Assembly: GCF_047730165.1 (NCBI RefSeq) | Contig: NZ_CP159834.1 | Location: forward strand, 1,984,001-2,048,000 | Direction of reading: 5' to 3' | DNA length: 64,000 nucleotides | Source of the DNA: Patiriisocius sp047730165 | GTDB taxonomy: Bacteria > Bacteroidota > Bacteroidia > Flavobacteriales > Flavobacteriaceae | In this document: piece by piece, positions 35,283 to 44,236 of the stretch | How the letters are laid out: every line of letters begins with the position of its first letter | How positions within the stretch are numbered: position 1 is the stretch's first letter | Program-made: the position numbers and the translations under genes | The notes under the pieces: model-generated | Told to the model about the DNA's origin: nothing | Database searches by the model: none | What the model saw: only the letters and a program-made list of their open reading frames with translations

Positions 35283-36503
35283 CTAGTTTATTAATGGTAT
35301 TTGCTTGATTGAGAACTCAAATGTGGTGCCTTTCCCTACTTCTGAGCTTGTAATTATAGAGCCGCCTAAGCTTTCTATAATATTTTTAACAGTAGAAAGT
35401 CCTATTCCATTACCTTTCTTACCGTTTCTATCCTTGTTGCCTATGGTAGAAAACAATTCAAATATACTTTCCAGTTTATCTTCAGGAATACCAACACCAT
35501 TATCAGTCACTGTAAAGTAATAATGGTTTCCTTTTACAGTGCAATCAACATTAATAATAATAATTTCTTTATCATTATATTTAATGCTGTTCCTTAGCAA
35601 GTTTAAAAATACTTGTTCAAGAGCTTTACGATTACATATTAAATCTATGTTCTGTTCTGGAAAATGAATCTCACATTCTATGTTAATATTTAATAGATCT
35701 ACAATTTTGTCTAGTAGATGATGAATGTCAAATGCCTCAGAACGCGCTTGAGCTAGGTTATCACTTTCGTAGTGTTCTAATAATCCAGTAATATATTCAC
35801 TTAAAGTAAATGAAGATTGTTTTAAGTATTTCAAATATTCTAGTGCATTACTATCTAGAATATTTGCATACTTAGCTTTTAAAATATCTGTAGTTAAAAT
35901 AATATTTGCCAGCGGCATTTTCATATCGTGTGAGACAACACCAGCAAATTTTTTTAATTCTTTGTTTTTAGATTCTAATTTTTTCTGAACCGTTTCTAGA
36001 TGCCTATTCGCTTTATGTAGCTCAACTAGTTTTATAACTTGTTTTGCTAAAATCTTTAGCCCTTTAGTTTGCACCTCTGTTAAATAATTTGGTTTTGTGT
36101 CAATTACACAGAGTGTTCCAAGCTTGTATCCTTTTGAGTCTATCAAACAAACACCCGCATAAAAAACAATAGGATTTTCAGCAGCGTAAGCGCAAGAGTG
36201 GTGCTTAAACCTATCGTCCATTTTCGTATCTTTTATAATAAAAATAGGATCTTCGCTACCAACCGCAAAGCTGCAAAAAGAAAGACTCTTTTCGCTAGAG
36301 CTTATGTCTAGTCCGTTTGCGGACTTGAACCAAACCTCGTTTTCATCCACAACAGAAATTAAAGATATTGGCATTCCAGTAATATTTCTGGCAAGATCAG
36401 TGATCTGATCGTACTCTTTGTCTTGTTGAACAGGACTTATATCATAACTGCGTATCGCCCTTAATCTTTGGATTTCATTATTAGGAATTACCGGCTTTAT
36501 CAT
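35283..36503 (-). CDS. Soluble sensor histidine kinase with GAF domain
   Basis: 406 residues without membrane segments. A GAF domain occupies about residues 25-165 (ISLISVVDENEVWFKS, CSFAV, LGTLCVID), of the short phytochrome-like type seen in free-standing bacterial kinases. A coiled segment leads to the HisKA domain with the phosphoacceptor His in GVVSHDMKMPLANI (near 193). The HATPase has N box NLLRNSIKYND, G1 DNGVGIP and G2 GKKGNGIGLSTVKN. There is no adjacent response regulator, so its partner is elsewhere. Ligand unknown. Monocistronic. Confidence 0.92.
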   Translation of the reverse strand: MIKPVIPNNEIQRLRAIRSYDISPVQQDKEYDQITDLARNITGMPISLISVVDENEVWFKSANGLDISSSEKSLSFCSFAVGSEDPIFIIKDTKMDDRFKHHSCAYAAENPIVFYAGVCLIDSKGYKLGTLCVIDTKPNYLTEVQTKGLKILAKQVIKLVELHKANRHLETVQKKLESKNKELKKFAGVVSHDMKMPLANIILTTDILKAKYANILDSNALEYLKYLKQSSFTLSEYITGLLEHYESDNLAQARSEAFDIHHLLDKIVDLLNINIECEIHFPEQNIDLICNRKALEQVFLNLLRNSIKYNDKEIIIINVDCTVKGNHYYFTVTDNGVGIPEDKLESIFELFSTIGNKDRNGKKGNGIGLSTVKNIIESLGGSIITSSEVGKGTTFEFSIKQIPLIN

Positions 36504-36618
36504 AAAGTGAATGTAAATAATTGATTTTTAATTAGATAAATTTCGGTTGGGTAAGACAAAAATAGAAATTTTATTAATATAGTTTTAACACTTTTGCATA
36601 ACTTGTTGGCACTATCTA

Positions 36619-37380
36619 CTAAAACGTCTCGAACGCGCTGAGTCCAAATAAAGCAAAATCATATTTTACAGGATCAACAGGGTCTAAAACTCTAAGAGCT
36701 GTGTCAAGCTCTAGCAAAGCTTTACCATCATTTTGTTTTCTGCTTATCAATTTTAATTCTCTCGCGACTCTTCCACTATGCACATCTAATGGGCAAGAAA
36801 GGGTAGAAGGTAAGATGGAGTCCCAAATGCCAAAATCGACACCGTGTGTGTCTTTACGCACCATCCAGCGTAAATACATATTGATTCTTTTTGCTGCGGA
36901 GTTTTTAAAAGGATCACTCACGTGTTTTTCGGTTCGCTCCAAATGAGGGAGAGAGAAAAATATCTTTTTAAAGGCAGAAATCGCCGGTTGTGTTGATGTT
37001 TCCGAAGTATGCTTTGAAAACACAGATTCTAAACCTTGTTGATTTTTATACACATCCTGTAAGGCACAGAAAAAATAATGTAGATCTCCGGAATTAAAAG
37101 TGCGATGTACAAAAGAGAGATGAGAAGCATTTTTTTTATCATACTCCATAACATAGTCGTAGGGTGAGTTTCCCATAATGTCACAAAGGGAGTGTCCGTT
37201 TTTAATGATGCTTTTACGATTCCCCCAAGCTATGGTGGCAATTAAAAAACCAATAATCTCAATATCTTCTTTTTGTGAAAAGCGATGCGGTATTTGAATA
37301 GGATCTGTCCCAATAAAGCGTGGGCGGTTGTAAAATTCTGCTTTTTCGTCTAGGTATTCTTTGAGTAATGCGCGTTTCAT
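36619..37380 (-). CDS. TIGR02757 (DUF2400) family protein
   Basis: The 253-residue cytoplasmic protein of unknown function is widespread in Bacteroidota. Typical features are PRFIGTDPIQIPHRF at residues 20-34, GFLIATIAWGNRKSIIKNG at about 45-63, and CPLDVHSGRVARELKL near 196. The helix-rich layout with the late LDPVDPVKYDFALFG motif resembles HhH-GPD DNA glycosylases, but the catalytic residues of those enzymes are not evident. It starts exactly where the upstream ABC ATPase gene stops (TAAATG), so the two are coupled. Function is unknown. Confidence 0.88.
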   Translation of the reverse strand: MKRALLKEYLDEKAEFYNRPRFIGTDPIQIPHRFSQKEDIEIIGFLIATIAWGNRKSIIKNGHSLCDIMGNSPYDYVMEYDKKNASHLSFVHRTFNSGDLHYFFCALQDVYKNQQGLESVFSKHTSETSTQPAISAFKKIFFSLPHLERTEKHVSDPFKNSAAKRINMYLRWMVRKDTHGVDFGIWDSILPSTLSCPLDVHSGRVARELKLISRKQNDGKALLELDTALRVLDPVDPVKYDFALFGLSAFETF

Positions 37381-38034
37381 TTATCTTACAATCTTACCGT
37401 CTTGCATCACTAATTTGCGGTCTGCCATATTTGCTAGATCCTCGTTGTGAGTTACAATCACAAAGGTTTGCCCAAACTCATCCCGTAACTTAAAAAAGAG
37501 ATTGTGCAGATTTTCAGCACTTTCGCTATCTAGGTTACCACTAGGCTCATCTGCAAGAATTATAGAAGGATTGTTAATTAGCGACCTAGCTACTGCTACA
37601 CGCTGCTGTTCTCCACCAGAAAGCTCATTAGGTTTATGACTCTCGCGATGCGATAGTCCTAAAAAAGCCAGTAATTCTTTAGCTCTTTTTTCTGCTGCTG
37701 CTTTAGGAGTTTTTTTTATGAAGGCAGGAATACATACGTTTTCTAATGCTGTAAACTCAGGAAGTAATTGATGAAATTGGAAAATAAATCCAAGATTTTC
37801 ATTTCTGAAACGTGCTAGTTCCTTACTATTAATAGAGGTTAAAGAAGTTTTATTTATTGATAAATTACCCTGAGAAAAGGTGTCTAGTGTTCCCAGTATT
37901 TGAAGCAACGTAGTTTTTCCTGCTCCAGAGGCTCCTACGATAGAAACAATCTCTCCTTTTTTTATGTGTAAATCGACTCCCTTTAATACGTGAAGGTCTC
38001 CGTAATATTTATGAATGTTTTCTACTGTAATCAT
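37381..38034 (-). CDS. ABC transporter ATP-binding protein, LolD/MacB type
   Basis: 217-residue ATPase. Walker A GASGAGKTTLLQ (about 34-45), Q-loop FQFHQLLPEF, signature LSGGEQQRVAVARSL (about 138-152), Walker B IILADEPSGNLD, then H-loop VTHNEDLA. This is the LolD/MacB/FtsE subclass, which works with FtsX-like permeases in lipoprotein release or peptide export. No permease is adjacent; the MacB-type permease at 55661 is one of possibly many partners. It lies 59 nt downstream of the DUF5916 gene and directly abuts TIGR02757. Confidence 0.92.
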   Translation of the reverse strand: MITVENIHKYYGDLHVLKGVDLHIKKGEIVSIVGASGAGKTTLLQILGTLDTFSQGNLSINKTSLTSINSKELARFRNENLGFIFQFHQLLPEFTALENVCIPAFIKKTPKAAAEKRAKELLAFLGLSHRESHKPNELSGGEQQRVAVARSLINNPSIILADEPSGNLDSESAENLHNLFFKLRDEFGQTFVIVTHNEDLANMADRKLVMQDGKIVR

Positions 38035-38093
38035 ACGCTAGGTTAATAAACGAAAGTAAAGATTAAACATTGCCCAGCAAAATAGATAGGACA

Positions 38094-40511
38094 TTAAGAA
38101 CTTTTCTTAAACAGATATTTTACATTATTATAATCGATAAAATAGGTGACGCGCAAGGATACTGTATGCTGCACAGGTTGCGCAAATAGATTACTTAAAC
38201 TTTCTGAATAGCCGATATCAGATAGTTCATCAAAATTAAAAATTTGATTACGGTACAATAAAGACGCCTCACTACCTGGAGCAAAACGCCAGCGATAGCT
38301 AAGGTCTAAGTTCCAGATATTAAAATTTGTATTCGGGTCGTTTTCTGAAATGTCATACTCAGTTACATTCCGCGTGCCATCATCATTGAGGCTAAAAAAA
38401 ACAGCGTCGTCATAATTGACCGTGGTCCAGAAATTCCTGAAACGTAAACTAAGTGCTTTAAAGGGGTCAAAATTATAACTAGCTCTTATACTATTCTCCA
38501 TACTTTTTATATCTCGTTGACCAAAAAACACATCTGTATCTGTATTATCTATATACCCAAACTGATTATTGCGCCAAGACATATCGATAGAGTATACTAC
38601 AAGTAACTTATCTGAAAAGCGATACCTTGGGGATGCTCTAAAAGAATAATTTTTCTGAGGTCCATCAGCAGACCAATCGTGGTTTATATTAATATCAATT
38701 GCAAATTGTTTGCGATAATCTGAAGAGATAAAAGCTCTCCCTCCTTGTCTGCTCTCAAATGCTACAAATTTTCCGGCAACCCTAGGTTCAAAATAGTCAT
38801 CTCGCTCTGCGCGATAAAATAAACCACCTCCAAAGGCGAAGCGTGATTTCAGGATGAAGAAATGATCGAAGTCATAACTATTTCCTGTACCTATATTAGG
38901 ATCATACAGCCTTTTATGACGATACGTAAACCCGAATCTATAACTATTAAAAGTTTTTGTTGGTTCAAAAATTTTATACTTTATTCCGGCCTCAAAGTTG
39001 TTGAAGTTATTTCTAAAGTTGACCCCTAAGTCATTAATGTCAAATGTTTTATTTGCAAAATCATGTGCCACTCTCCATCTAATATTTCCTTTTGTACGTG
39101 CTAGATTAAACTCAGTTTGTACTCCTTGCTGAAAGCCATCTGCGTGATGTACATTGCTCATAATAGCCCGGCCGGAAGTGTTAAAGGTGTTCTCCTTATC
39201 AGATACATCAAAAACAAGCCCCGTAGTATTTGCATCTCTAAAACTACCTTCTCGCGTAACGTTGGTATTGATTAAAGAAATACTGGAGTTGTTATTAAAC
39301 TGTTGGTCAAGTACAAATACATTGTAATTAGTCAATGGTTCTACGAGAACGTCTCTTAGGGTGCCTGTATAAGTATTTTCTACGGTAGCGTACGTCTTTT
39401 CTGTGATGGCGTTAAAAAAGCCCACACCGAGCTGGTCTTTCGTTCTTCCAGAAATCTTGACGGCATTCAATAGGTTTACACTATCTGGAAAAACACTTAC
39501 TTCTTCATTGTCTGATAGATCGTCCACAGTCCCTGAAGGAGTACCACCAACTCTTCTTGAAAAAAAGATATTTCCTTTGTTAAAGAGCTCAATACCTTCA
39601 GTAAAAAATGGGCGTTGCTCAGAGAATGTTTGTTCAAATGGCCCTAGGTTTAGGGTTACATTGTCAAAAGCCGCTTGCCCAAAATCTGGAATAAGTGTTG
39701 CGTCTAGTGTAAAACTATCACTCAAACCATATTTAACATCCATCCCTGCAGAAAAATTGGTACTCGTTTCTCCATCAAAAGACCCTACTACTGCCTGGGC
39801 AAATGGAAATAGTGTTAGTCGTACTGGAGGATCTATATTTTGCACGCCAATAATAGTAGCATTATATAATGTTTGTTGCCCTACTTGATTATTTATAGGG
39901 CTAAAAGAATGTGTTTCGTTAATGCGGCGTATTTTTCTATAAAAATTAAGACTCCAGTCTTGCATGGTCACTTCTGGAAAACGCAAAGCATTATAGGGTA
40001 TCTTAAACTCAGCATACCACCCTTTCTCATCTTGAGATGTTCTTCCTTCCCAGACTACGTTATAACCTAGATCTTCATTATTCTGTGAAATTTTAGTATC
40101 TACAATGGTACCGGCACTCGTGATCCCAAAGCGTGTTTCGTTTATTCCGTCATTATAGGTATTCAGTCCTAGCGTAAATAAATCTGCCTGTCCGCCTAAG
40201 TCATCTCGTTGTCTAAGCTCGCTAATCATTAAAGAAGGATCCGGATCATACATATATCCGGCTATATAAACAGCTTTGCCATCATATGCAAATTGGATTT
40301 CTGTTTCAAAGTCTTCGCTTATTTCTCCTTCTATACCAGGCTCAAGCATTTGAAAATTTGTATACTTAATAATCTCACCCCAAATATCATCATCTAGTAT
40401 ACCATCAATTTTTGGCGCATTGTTTATTCGAGTTGCGTTTATTGTTTTTTTATCTTGTGCGAGTGTGCTCAGAGAGAATAAAAAAATAAAAGAATATGCG
40501 ATAAGCTTCAT
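38094..40511 (-). CDS. DUF5916 family outer-membrane protein with CBM9-like N-domain
   Basis: 805 residues with a signal peptide (MKLIAYSFIFLFSLSTLA, before QDKKT). Residues about 25-200 match the carbohydrate-binding family 9-like module (INNAPKIDGILDDDIWGE, YDGKAVYIAGYMYDPDP). The rest is DUF5916, rich in amphipathic strands ending in an aromatic residue (VSLRVTYFIDYNNVKYLF), as expected for a C-terminal beta-barrel. Common in Bacteroidota; role not established, possibly binding or proteolysis-linked uptake at the surface. First gene of the set with the LolD-like ATPase and TIGR02757. Confidence 0.87.
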   Translation of the reverse strand: MKLIAYSFIFLFSLSTLAQDKKTINATRINNAPKIDGILDDDIWGEIIKYTNFQMLEPGIEGEISEDFETEIQFAYDGKAVYIAGYMYDPDPSLMISELRQRDDLGGQADLFTLGLNTYNDGINETRFGITSAGTIVDTKISQNNEDLGYNVVWEGRTSQDEKGWYAEFKIPYNALRFPEVTMQDWSLNFYRKIRRINETHSFSPINNQVGQQTLYNATIIGVQNIDPPVRLTLFPFAQAVVGSFDGETSTNFSAGMDVKYGLSDSFTLDATLIPDFGQAAFDNVTLNLGPFEQTFSEQRPFFTEGIELFNKGNIFFSRRVGGTPSGTVDDLSDNEEVSVFPDSVNLLNAVKISGRTKDQLGVGFFNAITEKTYATVENTYTGTLRDVLVEPLTNYNVFVLDQQFNNNSSISLINTNVTREGSFRDANTTGLVFDVSDKENTFNTSGRAIMSNVHHADGFQQGVQTEFNLARTKGNIRWRVAHDFANKTFDINDLGVNFRNNFNNFEAGIKYKIFEPTKTFNSYRFGFTYRHKRLYDPNIGTGNSYDFDHFFILKSRFAFGGGLFYRAERDDYFEPRVAGKFVAFESRQGGRAFISSDYRKQFAIDININHDWSADGPQKNYSFRASPRYRFSDKLLVVYSIDMSWRNNQFGYIDNTDTDVFFGQRDIKSMENSIRASYNFDPFKALSLRFRNFWTTVNYDDAVFFSLNDDGTRNVTEYDISENDPNTNFNIWNLDLSYRWRFAPGSEASLLYRNQIFNFDELSDIGYSESLSNLFAQPVQHTVSLRVTYFIDYNNVKYLFKKSS

Positions 40512-40639
40512 TGCAAGTAGGATAGTTTAGATCTAATCTTTATTTTTTTGGAGGGTAACAAAGCTACATATACTTATTGGTATCTGTATTAATAATAAGT
40601 TAAAACCAAGCGCATTTCAGAAGCAATTGTTTAATACCG

Positions 40640-40647
40640 TATTTTTG
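40640..40647 (+). promoter_or_regulatory. msrA promoter -7 element
   Basis: TATTTTTG is an exact TAnnTTTG match, with TTTC about 21 nt upstream. It lies 7 nt before the ATG, implying an almost leaderless transcript. Confidence 0.5.
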
Positions 40648-40654
40648 TATTTAT

Positions 40655-41200
40655 ATGGAGAATAATAATGAAATAGCCGTATTTGCTGCGGGTTGTTTTT
40701 GGTGTACCGAGGCGGTGTTTCAGCGTTTTGATGGTGTACATAAAGTGGTTTCTGGGTATACAGGCGGGCACATAAAAAACCCGGCGTATCGAGAAGTTTG
40801 TATGGGAGTAACGGGCCATGCAGAAGGAATAGAAGTTACCTTTGATCCTTCTGTTGTATCTTATGCGACATTACTTGAGGTGTTTTTTGCGACGCACGAC
40901 CCAACAACCTTAAACCAGCAGGCTAATGATAGAGGTACGCAATATAGAAGTGCTGTTTTTTATACTTCGGAAATGCAAAAGAACCAAGCCCTGGATTTTA
41001 TAAATCAACTGAGTGATGCACTTGTTTTTGAAAATGATATTGTAACCGAAGTATCACCGTTAGGTGTCTTTTATTACGCAGGGATTGACCATCATGAATA
41101 TTATAATAACAATAAAAGCGCACCTTACTGTCAGTTTTTAATTGTGCCGAAAATAGATAAGATTAAAAAATATTATTCAGAAAAACTAAAACAAGCCTAA
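40655..41200 (+). CDS. msrA: Peptide-methionine (S)-S-oxide reductase
   Basis: MsrA repairs oxidised methionine (S-epimer). The 181-residue protein has the catalytic GCFWCTEAVF motif (Cys near residue 14), GYTGGHIKNPAY, GHAEGIEVTFDP and the C-terminal DHHEYYNNNKSAPYCQFL. There is no signal peptide, so it is cytoplasmic. No MsrB domain is fused. Its stop overlaps the folE start by one base, so the two genes form a coupled pair behind a near-leaderless promoter. Confidence 0.95.
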   Translation: MENNNEIAVFAAGCFWCTEAVFQRFDGVHKVVSGYTGGHIKNPAYREVCMGVTGHAEGIEVTFDPSVVSYATLLEVFFATHDPTTLNQQANDRGTQYRSAVFYTSEMQKNQALDFINQLSDALVFENDIVTEVSPLGVFYYAGIDHHEYYNNNKSAPYCQFLIVPKIDKIKKYYSEKLKQA

Positions 41201-41799
41201 TGGGATCATACAAATATTTTGAAGAATATGACGAGCAAGTTACAGAAGAGCTTAAGGGAAACTTTAGTAAAATACTTAAAGGAATAGGGGAGGACGTTAC
41301 TCGTGAAGGTATTGTGAAAACACCAGAACGTGCGGCAAAGGCGATGCAGTTTTTAACTTCTGGTCACTGCGAAGATCCCGCAGAAATCTTACGTAGCGCT
41401 ATGTTTGCAGAAGATTATCATGATATGGTTGTCATAAAAGACATTGAGTTATACTCCTTGTGTGAGCACCATATCTTACCGTTTTTTGGGAAGGCGCATA
41501 TTGCATACATACCTAATGGGCACATTGTAGGATTGAGTAAAATACCGCGCATTGTAGATGTGTTTGCTAGAAGATTACAAGTTCAAGAACGCTTGACTCA
41601 TGACATTCTAGAATGCATCAACGATACTCTAAAGCCAGAAGGGGTCGCTGTAGTAATTGAGGCGTCACATATGTGCATGATGATGCGTGGTGTGCAGAAG
41701 CAGAACAGCGTTACCACAACCTCCGGTTTTAGAGGTCAATTTGAAAAAATAGAAACGCGTACTGAGTTTTTAAAGCTCATTAGTAGCAGCTTATCATAA
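41200..41799 (+). CDS. folE: GTP cyclohydrolase I
   Basis: FolE converts GTP to dihydroneopterin triphosphate, the first step of folate and tetrahydropterin synthesis. The 199-residue protein has the zinc ligands Cys and His in YSLCEHHILPFFG (about 89-101), the GLSKIPRIVDVFARRLQ block (about 114-130) and the C-terminal zinc Cys in ASHMCMMMRGVQKQNS. Length is typical. It is translationally coupled to msrA. A pterin dehydratase (12865) elsewhere in the window may use tetrahydropterin cofactors made via this enzyme. Confidence 0.96.
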   Translation: MGSYKYFEEYDEQVTEELKGNFSKILKGIGEDVTREGIVKTPERAAKAMQFLTSGHCEDPAEILRSAMFAEDYHDMVVIKDIELYSLCEHHILPFFGKAHIAYIPNGHIVGLSKIPRIVDVFARRLQVQERLTHDILECINDTLKPEGVAVVIEASHMCMMMRGVQKQNSVTTTSGFRGQFEKIETRTEFLKLISSSLS

Positions 41800-41856
41800 T
41801 GCTTTTTGGTACACTTCTTGCCTTATTAGTTGTATAACAAACTATAAAACAAGGCT

Positions 41857-42162
41857 ATGGTTACAAATAAATATTCAATTTTAAAAAAAGGATTGCTTTT
41901 TGATGCTATTGGGATGCTCTCGATGGCGATTCCAGTTATTGGTCCTTTTTTAGATATACTTTGGGCGCCATATGCTGCAAAAAAAATGCGAGATATGTAC
42001 GACGGAGAAGCTGGTAAAATAGCATCGATTGTGGTATTTGTAGAAGAGATTTTACCGATAACAGATTTTATCCCAACGTTCACGCTAATGTGGATTTACA
42101 CTTTTGCATGGAAAAGGGAGAAAGTAAAGATACCGCAGACGGTAGAAGTAGAAATAAACTAA
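41857..42162 (+). CDS. Small membrane protein, hypothetical
   Basis: The 101-residue protein has two or three hydrophobic helices (GLLFDAIGMLSMAIPVIGPF at 11-30, IVVFVEEILPITDFIPTF at about 56-73 and TLMWIYTFAW at 74-83) and a charged tail. The motif IGPFLDILWAPYAAKKMRDM is typical of small Bacteroidota inner-membrane proteins of unknown function. It is 57 nt downstream of folE on the same strand and followed by a strong terminator, so it may be the last gene of the msrA-folE transcript. Function unknown. Confidence 0.72.
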   Translation: MVTNKYSILKKGLLFDAIGMLSMAIPVIGPFLDILWAPYAAKKMRDMYDGEAGKIASIVVFVEEILPITDFIPTFTLMWIYTFAWKREKVKIPQTVEVEIN

Positions 42163-42182
42163 TAACGAATTCAGTACTAATT

Positions 42183-42220
42183 AAAAAAGCCCTTTTATAT
42201 TTTTATAAAAGGGCTTTTTT
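42183..42220. terminator. Strong bidirectional terminator
   Basis: A 17-bp stem, AAAAAAGCCCTTTTATA against TATAAAAGGGCTTTTTT with a TTTT loop. It ends the folE transcript and, from the other side, the decayed TonB receptor gene. Confidence 0.93.
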
Positions 42221-42222
42221 AA

Positions 42223-42860
42223 TTAAATATTCAGCCCGATTTGCAAATTAATATTTCTACCCCGTTACCAGAAACACCCAGACCGTGCTCATCACCAAAC
42301 TTTTGATTCTTGAATCACACACCTTTTGAAAGCGTTAAAACCCTATTTGAGCAAGGCCTTCTAATCACGGGTTTCCCTAATGCAAGGCAAACACTAAATG
42401 CTTCCACGCCTGGAACAGAAGTAATACTGTTTGATAAATTAATAGCGCCTTCACGTTTTAAAATTGAGCAAAAATACGTTCTACTTTCATCACATTATCG
42501 CCTTGTAACTTGTGAGAAGGTGTTGAGATAATTACCTCCTCCATCTCTAAGGCTTTTTCTGTTAAATGAAAGTCACGCGATATTATTTCCGAAATAAAAA
42601 TTTTTTTTTCTAAAATGCTCTGATAGCCTAATACCGAAATCACGATTTTAGGCGCTCCATTAGTAATGTTGCTTAAAGAATATGCGCCGTCAAAATCTGT
42701 AAGGGTTCCAATTCCCAGTTAGGGAAAATAGACAGTTGCGTTGTTAATGAGTTGATTGTTTACGTGTGTTACGACACCATTTATTGAGTTTTGAGCAGAT
42801 AGCGAGATACCAAAAAGTATAGCGATCTATACATATATTTTTGAATACAAATGATCATAA
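42223..42860 (-). pseudogene. TonB-dependent receptor remnant with large internal deletion
   Basis: On the minus strand the following can be read: signal peptide end (FGISLSAQNSINGVV), carboxypeptidase-like domain (TDFDGAYSLSNIT, VISVLGYQSI), the link LTEKALEMEEVIIST, then in another frame the plug (LKREGAINLSNSITSVPGVE, KPVIR, KFGDEHGLGVSGNGVE). It jumps at about 42255-42265 straight to a barrel C-terminus (RNINLQIGLNI, stop 42223-42225). Lesions are TAA at 42719, a frameshift near 42460-42480, TGA at 42315 and loss of most of the barrel. Only about 170 N-terminal and 11 C-terminal codons remain of a receptor that normally has 600-900. GGTAGAA at the joint could be the microhomology used for the deletion. 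Confidence 0.85.
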
Positions 42861-42888
42861 TTTTAAGTTTAAAAAAGCAGAACGAAAA

Positions 42889-43203
42889 TTATGATACACT
42901 AGTTGGGTACATCTGTCCGGAGGTAAGCAGCAATTTTGAATCAAAATATTGCTGAAAGAAAGAGGGTTGTTTTGAAGCAGGAGAAGCTAAATTCTAGCGA
43001 GAAAACGCTAGTATATTAAATGAAAATGGTACTAAATGAAAATCACGGATGTAACAGTCTTTTCTGTCTTGTGTATATGCGCAGTTAAATCAAAACAGAT
43101 GAGATGGTTATGATCACTAAGTACATGTGAAACTTGAGTAAAAATAGGCAATGAAAAAAGTAGCAACAGAAAGACTGCTGAAATTTTATTACTTAATTTT
43201 TTG
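42889..43203 (-). pseudogene. Small secreted His-rich protein, disrupted
   Basis: The minus strand reads KKLSNKISAVFLLLLFSLPI, a signal peptide whose start codon is missing, then QVSHVLSDHNHLICFDL and TAHIHKTEKT. A frameshift follows, and the reading continues as RDFHLVPFSFNILAFS, one stop (TAG), then FFQQYFDSKLLLTSGQMYP with the final TAA at 42889. Histidine-rich small exported proteins of this look occur directly upstream of TonB receptors in Flavobacteriaceae, possibly for metal uptake (inferred). Its decay together with the receptor suggests the whole two-gene unit was lost. Confidence 0.65.
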
Positions 43204-43214
43204 TACTTTTATTA

Positions 43215-43523
43215 TCACTTGATTAAAAATCCTAATCCAGTTCGACGCAGCATCTTTTTCTCAAACTCCCAGAAGAACCTGAATTCGCCAAAAAGCCATC
43301 CCATAAAAACAAGCAGCACTTGATATATGGGGAATATAATAAGAATGCGAACGGGCCAGTAAATATACCATCCCATTTCACTCTTAATCCCAATTAATTC
43401 TGTCAACGGAGCCGCAAACTTAGCTGCAGAACTTCCTGTTAGTGCGAATACTATTAAAATTACGGTTAATTGCCAGTTGCTGGTAATATTCCAGCGTTCT
43501 TTGAGTTTCTTCATTGAAGACAT
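43215..43523 (-). CDS. DUF6787 family membrane protein
   Basis: The 102-residue protein starts MSSMKKLKERWNITSNWQ and has two hydrophobic helices (LTVILIVFALTGSSAAKFAA and RILIIFPIYQVLLVFMGWLF) with a C-terminal charged segment FRFFWEFEKKMLRRTG. I recognise the KLKERWxITSNWQ start as the small conserved family now called DUF6787, sometimes mislabelled as prolipoprotein diacylglyceryl transferase. It lies 12 nt downstream of the decayed His-rich gene's 5' end on the same strand and 154 bp from DUF6146. Function unknown; inner membrane location predicted. Confidence 0.8.
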   Translation of the reverse strand: MSSMKKLKERWNITSNWQLTVILIVFALTGSSAAKFAAPLTELIGIKSEMGWYIYWPVRILIIFPIYQVLLVFMGWLFGEFRFFWEFEKKMLRRTGLGFLIK

Positions 43524-43677
43524 TTAATTTTTTTCTTTGCAACCGAAAATTTCGGCTTTTATATTTCAATGGAGTCTTTTTTATTTATTTCGGCGATAGC
43601 TATCGTATCTGAAAAAGACAAAATTAGGGCGCAAGATATGAAATTTGCAGGTAAAAGTAGCGAGTTAAATGACTTCA

Positions 43678-44097
43678 CTATCTACCTCCGGGGAATTTCT
43701 GGTTATACTTCTGCATAAAAAACCTAAAGTAGTTGTAGAGCATGTAATTCACCTCATACCCATAAGGGGTTCCATAATTATAATCTATAGATTGTGGATA
43801 TAAGTTAAAATCAAATTGTTGCGGGTTACGGGCTCTATTATTATATTCTAATACAAAATTTCTATTTTTATTTTCCAAATATATTAACCCATAATGACCT
43901 CTTGGTGGTTGGGTGAGTATAAAAGAATTGAAGCCTGGATCGATGATGAGTATTTCATACTCAAGATCATCATTTGCAATCCGGATGGTGTCATTTTCAA
44001 GACCCATATTTACATTTGGATCTTTGGTTATAGCCTTATTGGCATCACAGCTCGCCATGAGCAAAACAAAAATTAAAAACGTAAGAAGATATTTCAT
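43678..44097 (-). CDS. DUF6146 family lipoprotein
   Basis: The 139-residue protein has a lipoprotein signal (MKYLLTFLIFVLLMASCDAN, lipidated Cys17). The mature part shows the family's LEYEILIIDPGFNSFILTQP, a RNFVLEYNNRARNPQQFD stretch and a YGTPYGYEVNYMLYNYF segment. DUF6146 is conserved in Flavobacteriia next to DUF6787 and DUF937 genes; no function is known. It is probably anchored to the outer or inner membrane on the periplasmic side. Its start is 67 nt from a long-loop hairpin that ends the next gene upstream. Confidence 0.83.
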   Translation of the reverse strand: MKYLLTFLIFVLLMASCDANKAITKDPNVNMGLENDTIRIANDDLEYEILIIDPGFNSFILTQPPRGHYGLIYLENKNRNFVLEYNNRARNPQQFDFNLYPQSIDYNYGTPYGYEVNYMLYNYFRFFMQKYNQKFPGGR

Positions 44098-44163
44098 TTG
44101 TTTAATTTTTATAAAAATACGATATTATCATTTCATACTTGTAAAAGTCCAATTTCTTTAACT

Positions 44164-44222
44164 AAAAAAAAGTCTTTAGGAAATGAAGCAAAGTATCTGC
44201 TCACAATCCCAAAGACTTTTTT
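44164..44222 (-). terminator. Long-loop terminator after DUF937 gene
   Basis: AAAAAAGTCTTT-G-GGA pairs with TCC-T-AAAGACTTTTTT across a loop of about 25 nt. It is placed just downstream of the DUF937 stop. Confidence 0.55.
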
Positions 44223-44236
44223 ATTTGTTTGGAATA

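Noticed and set aside
43594..43605. 12-bp perfect palindrome CGATAGCTATCG
   Set aside because: A single occurrence in this window with no linked feature; could be a common short repeat but nothing here supports a role.
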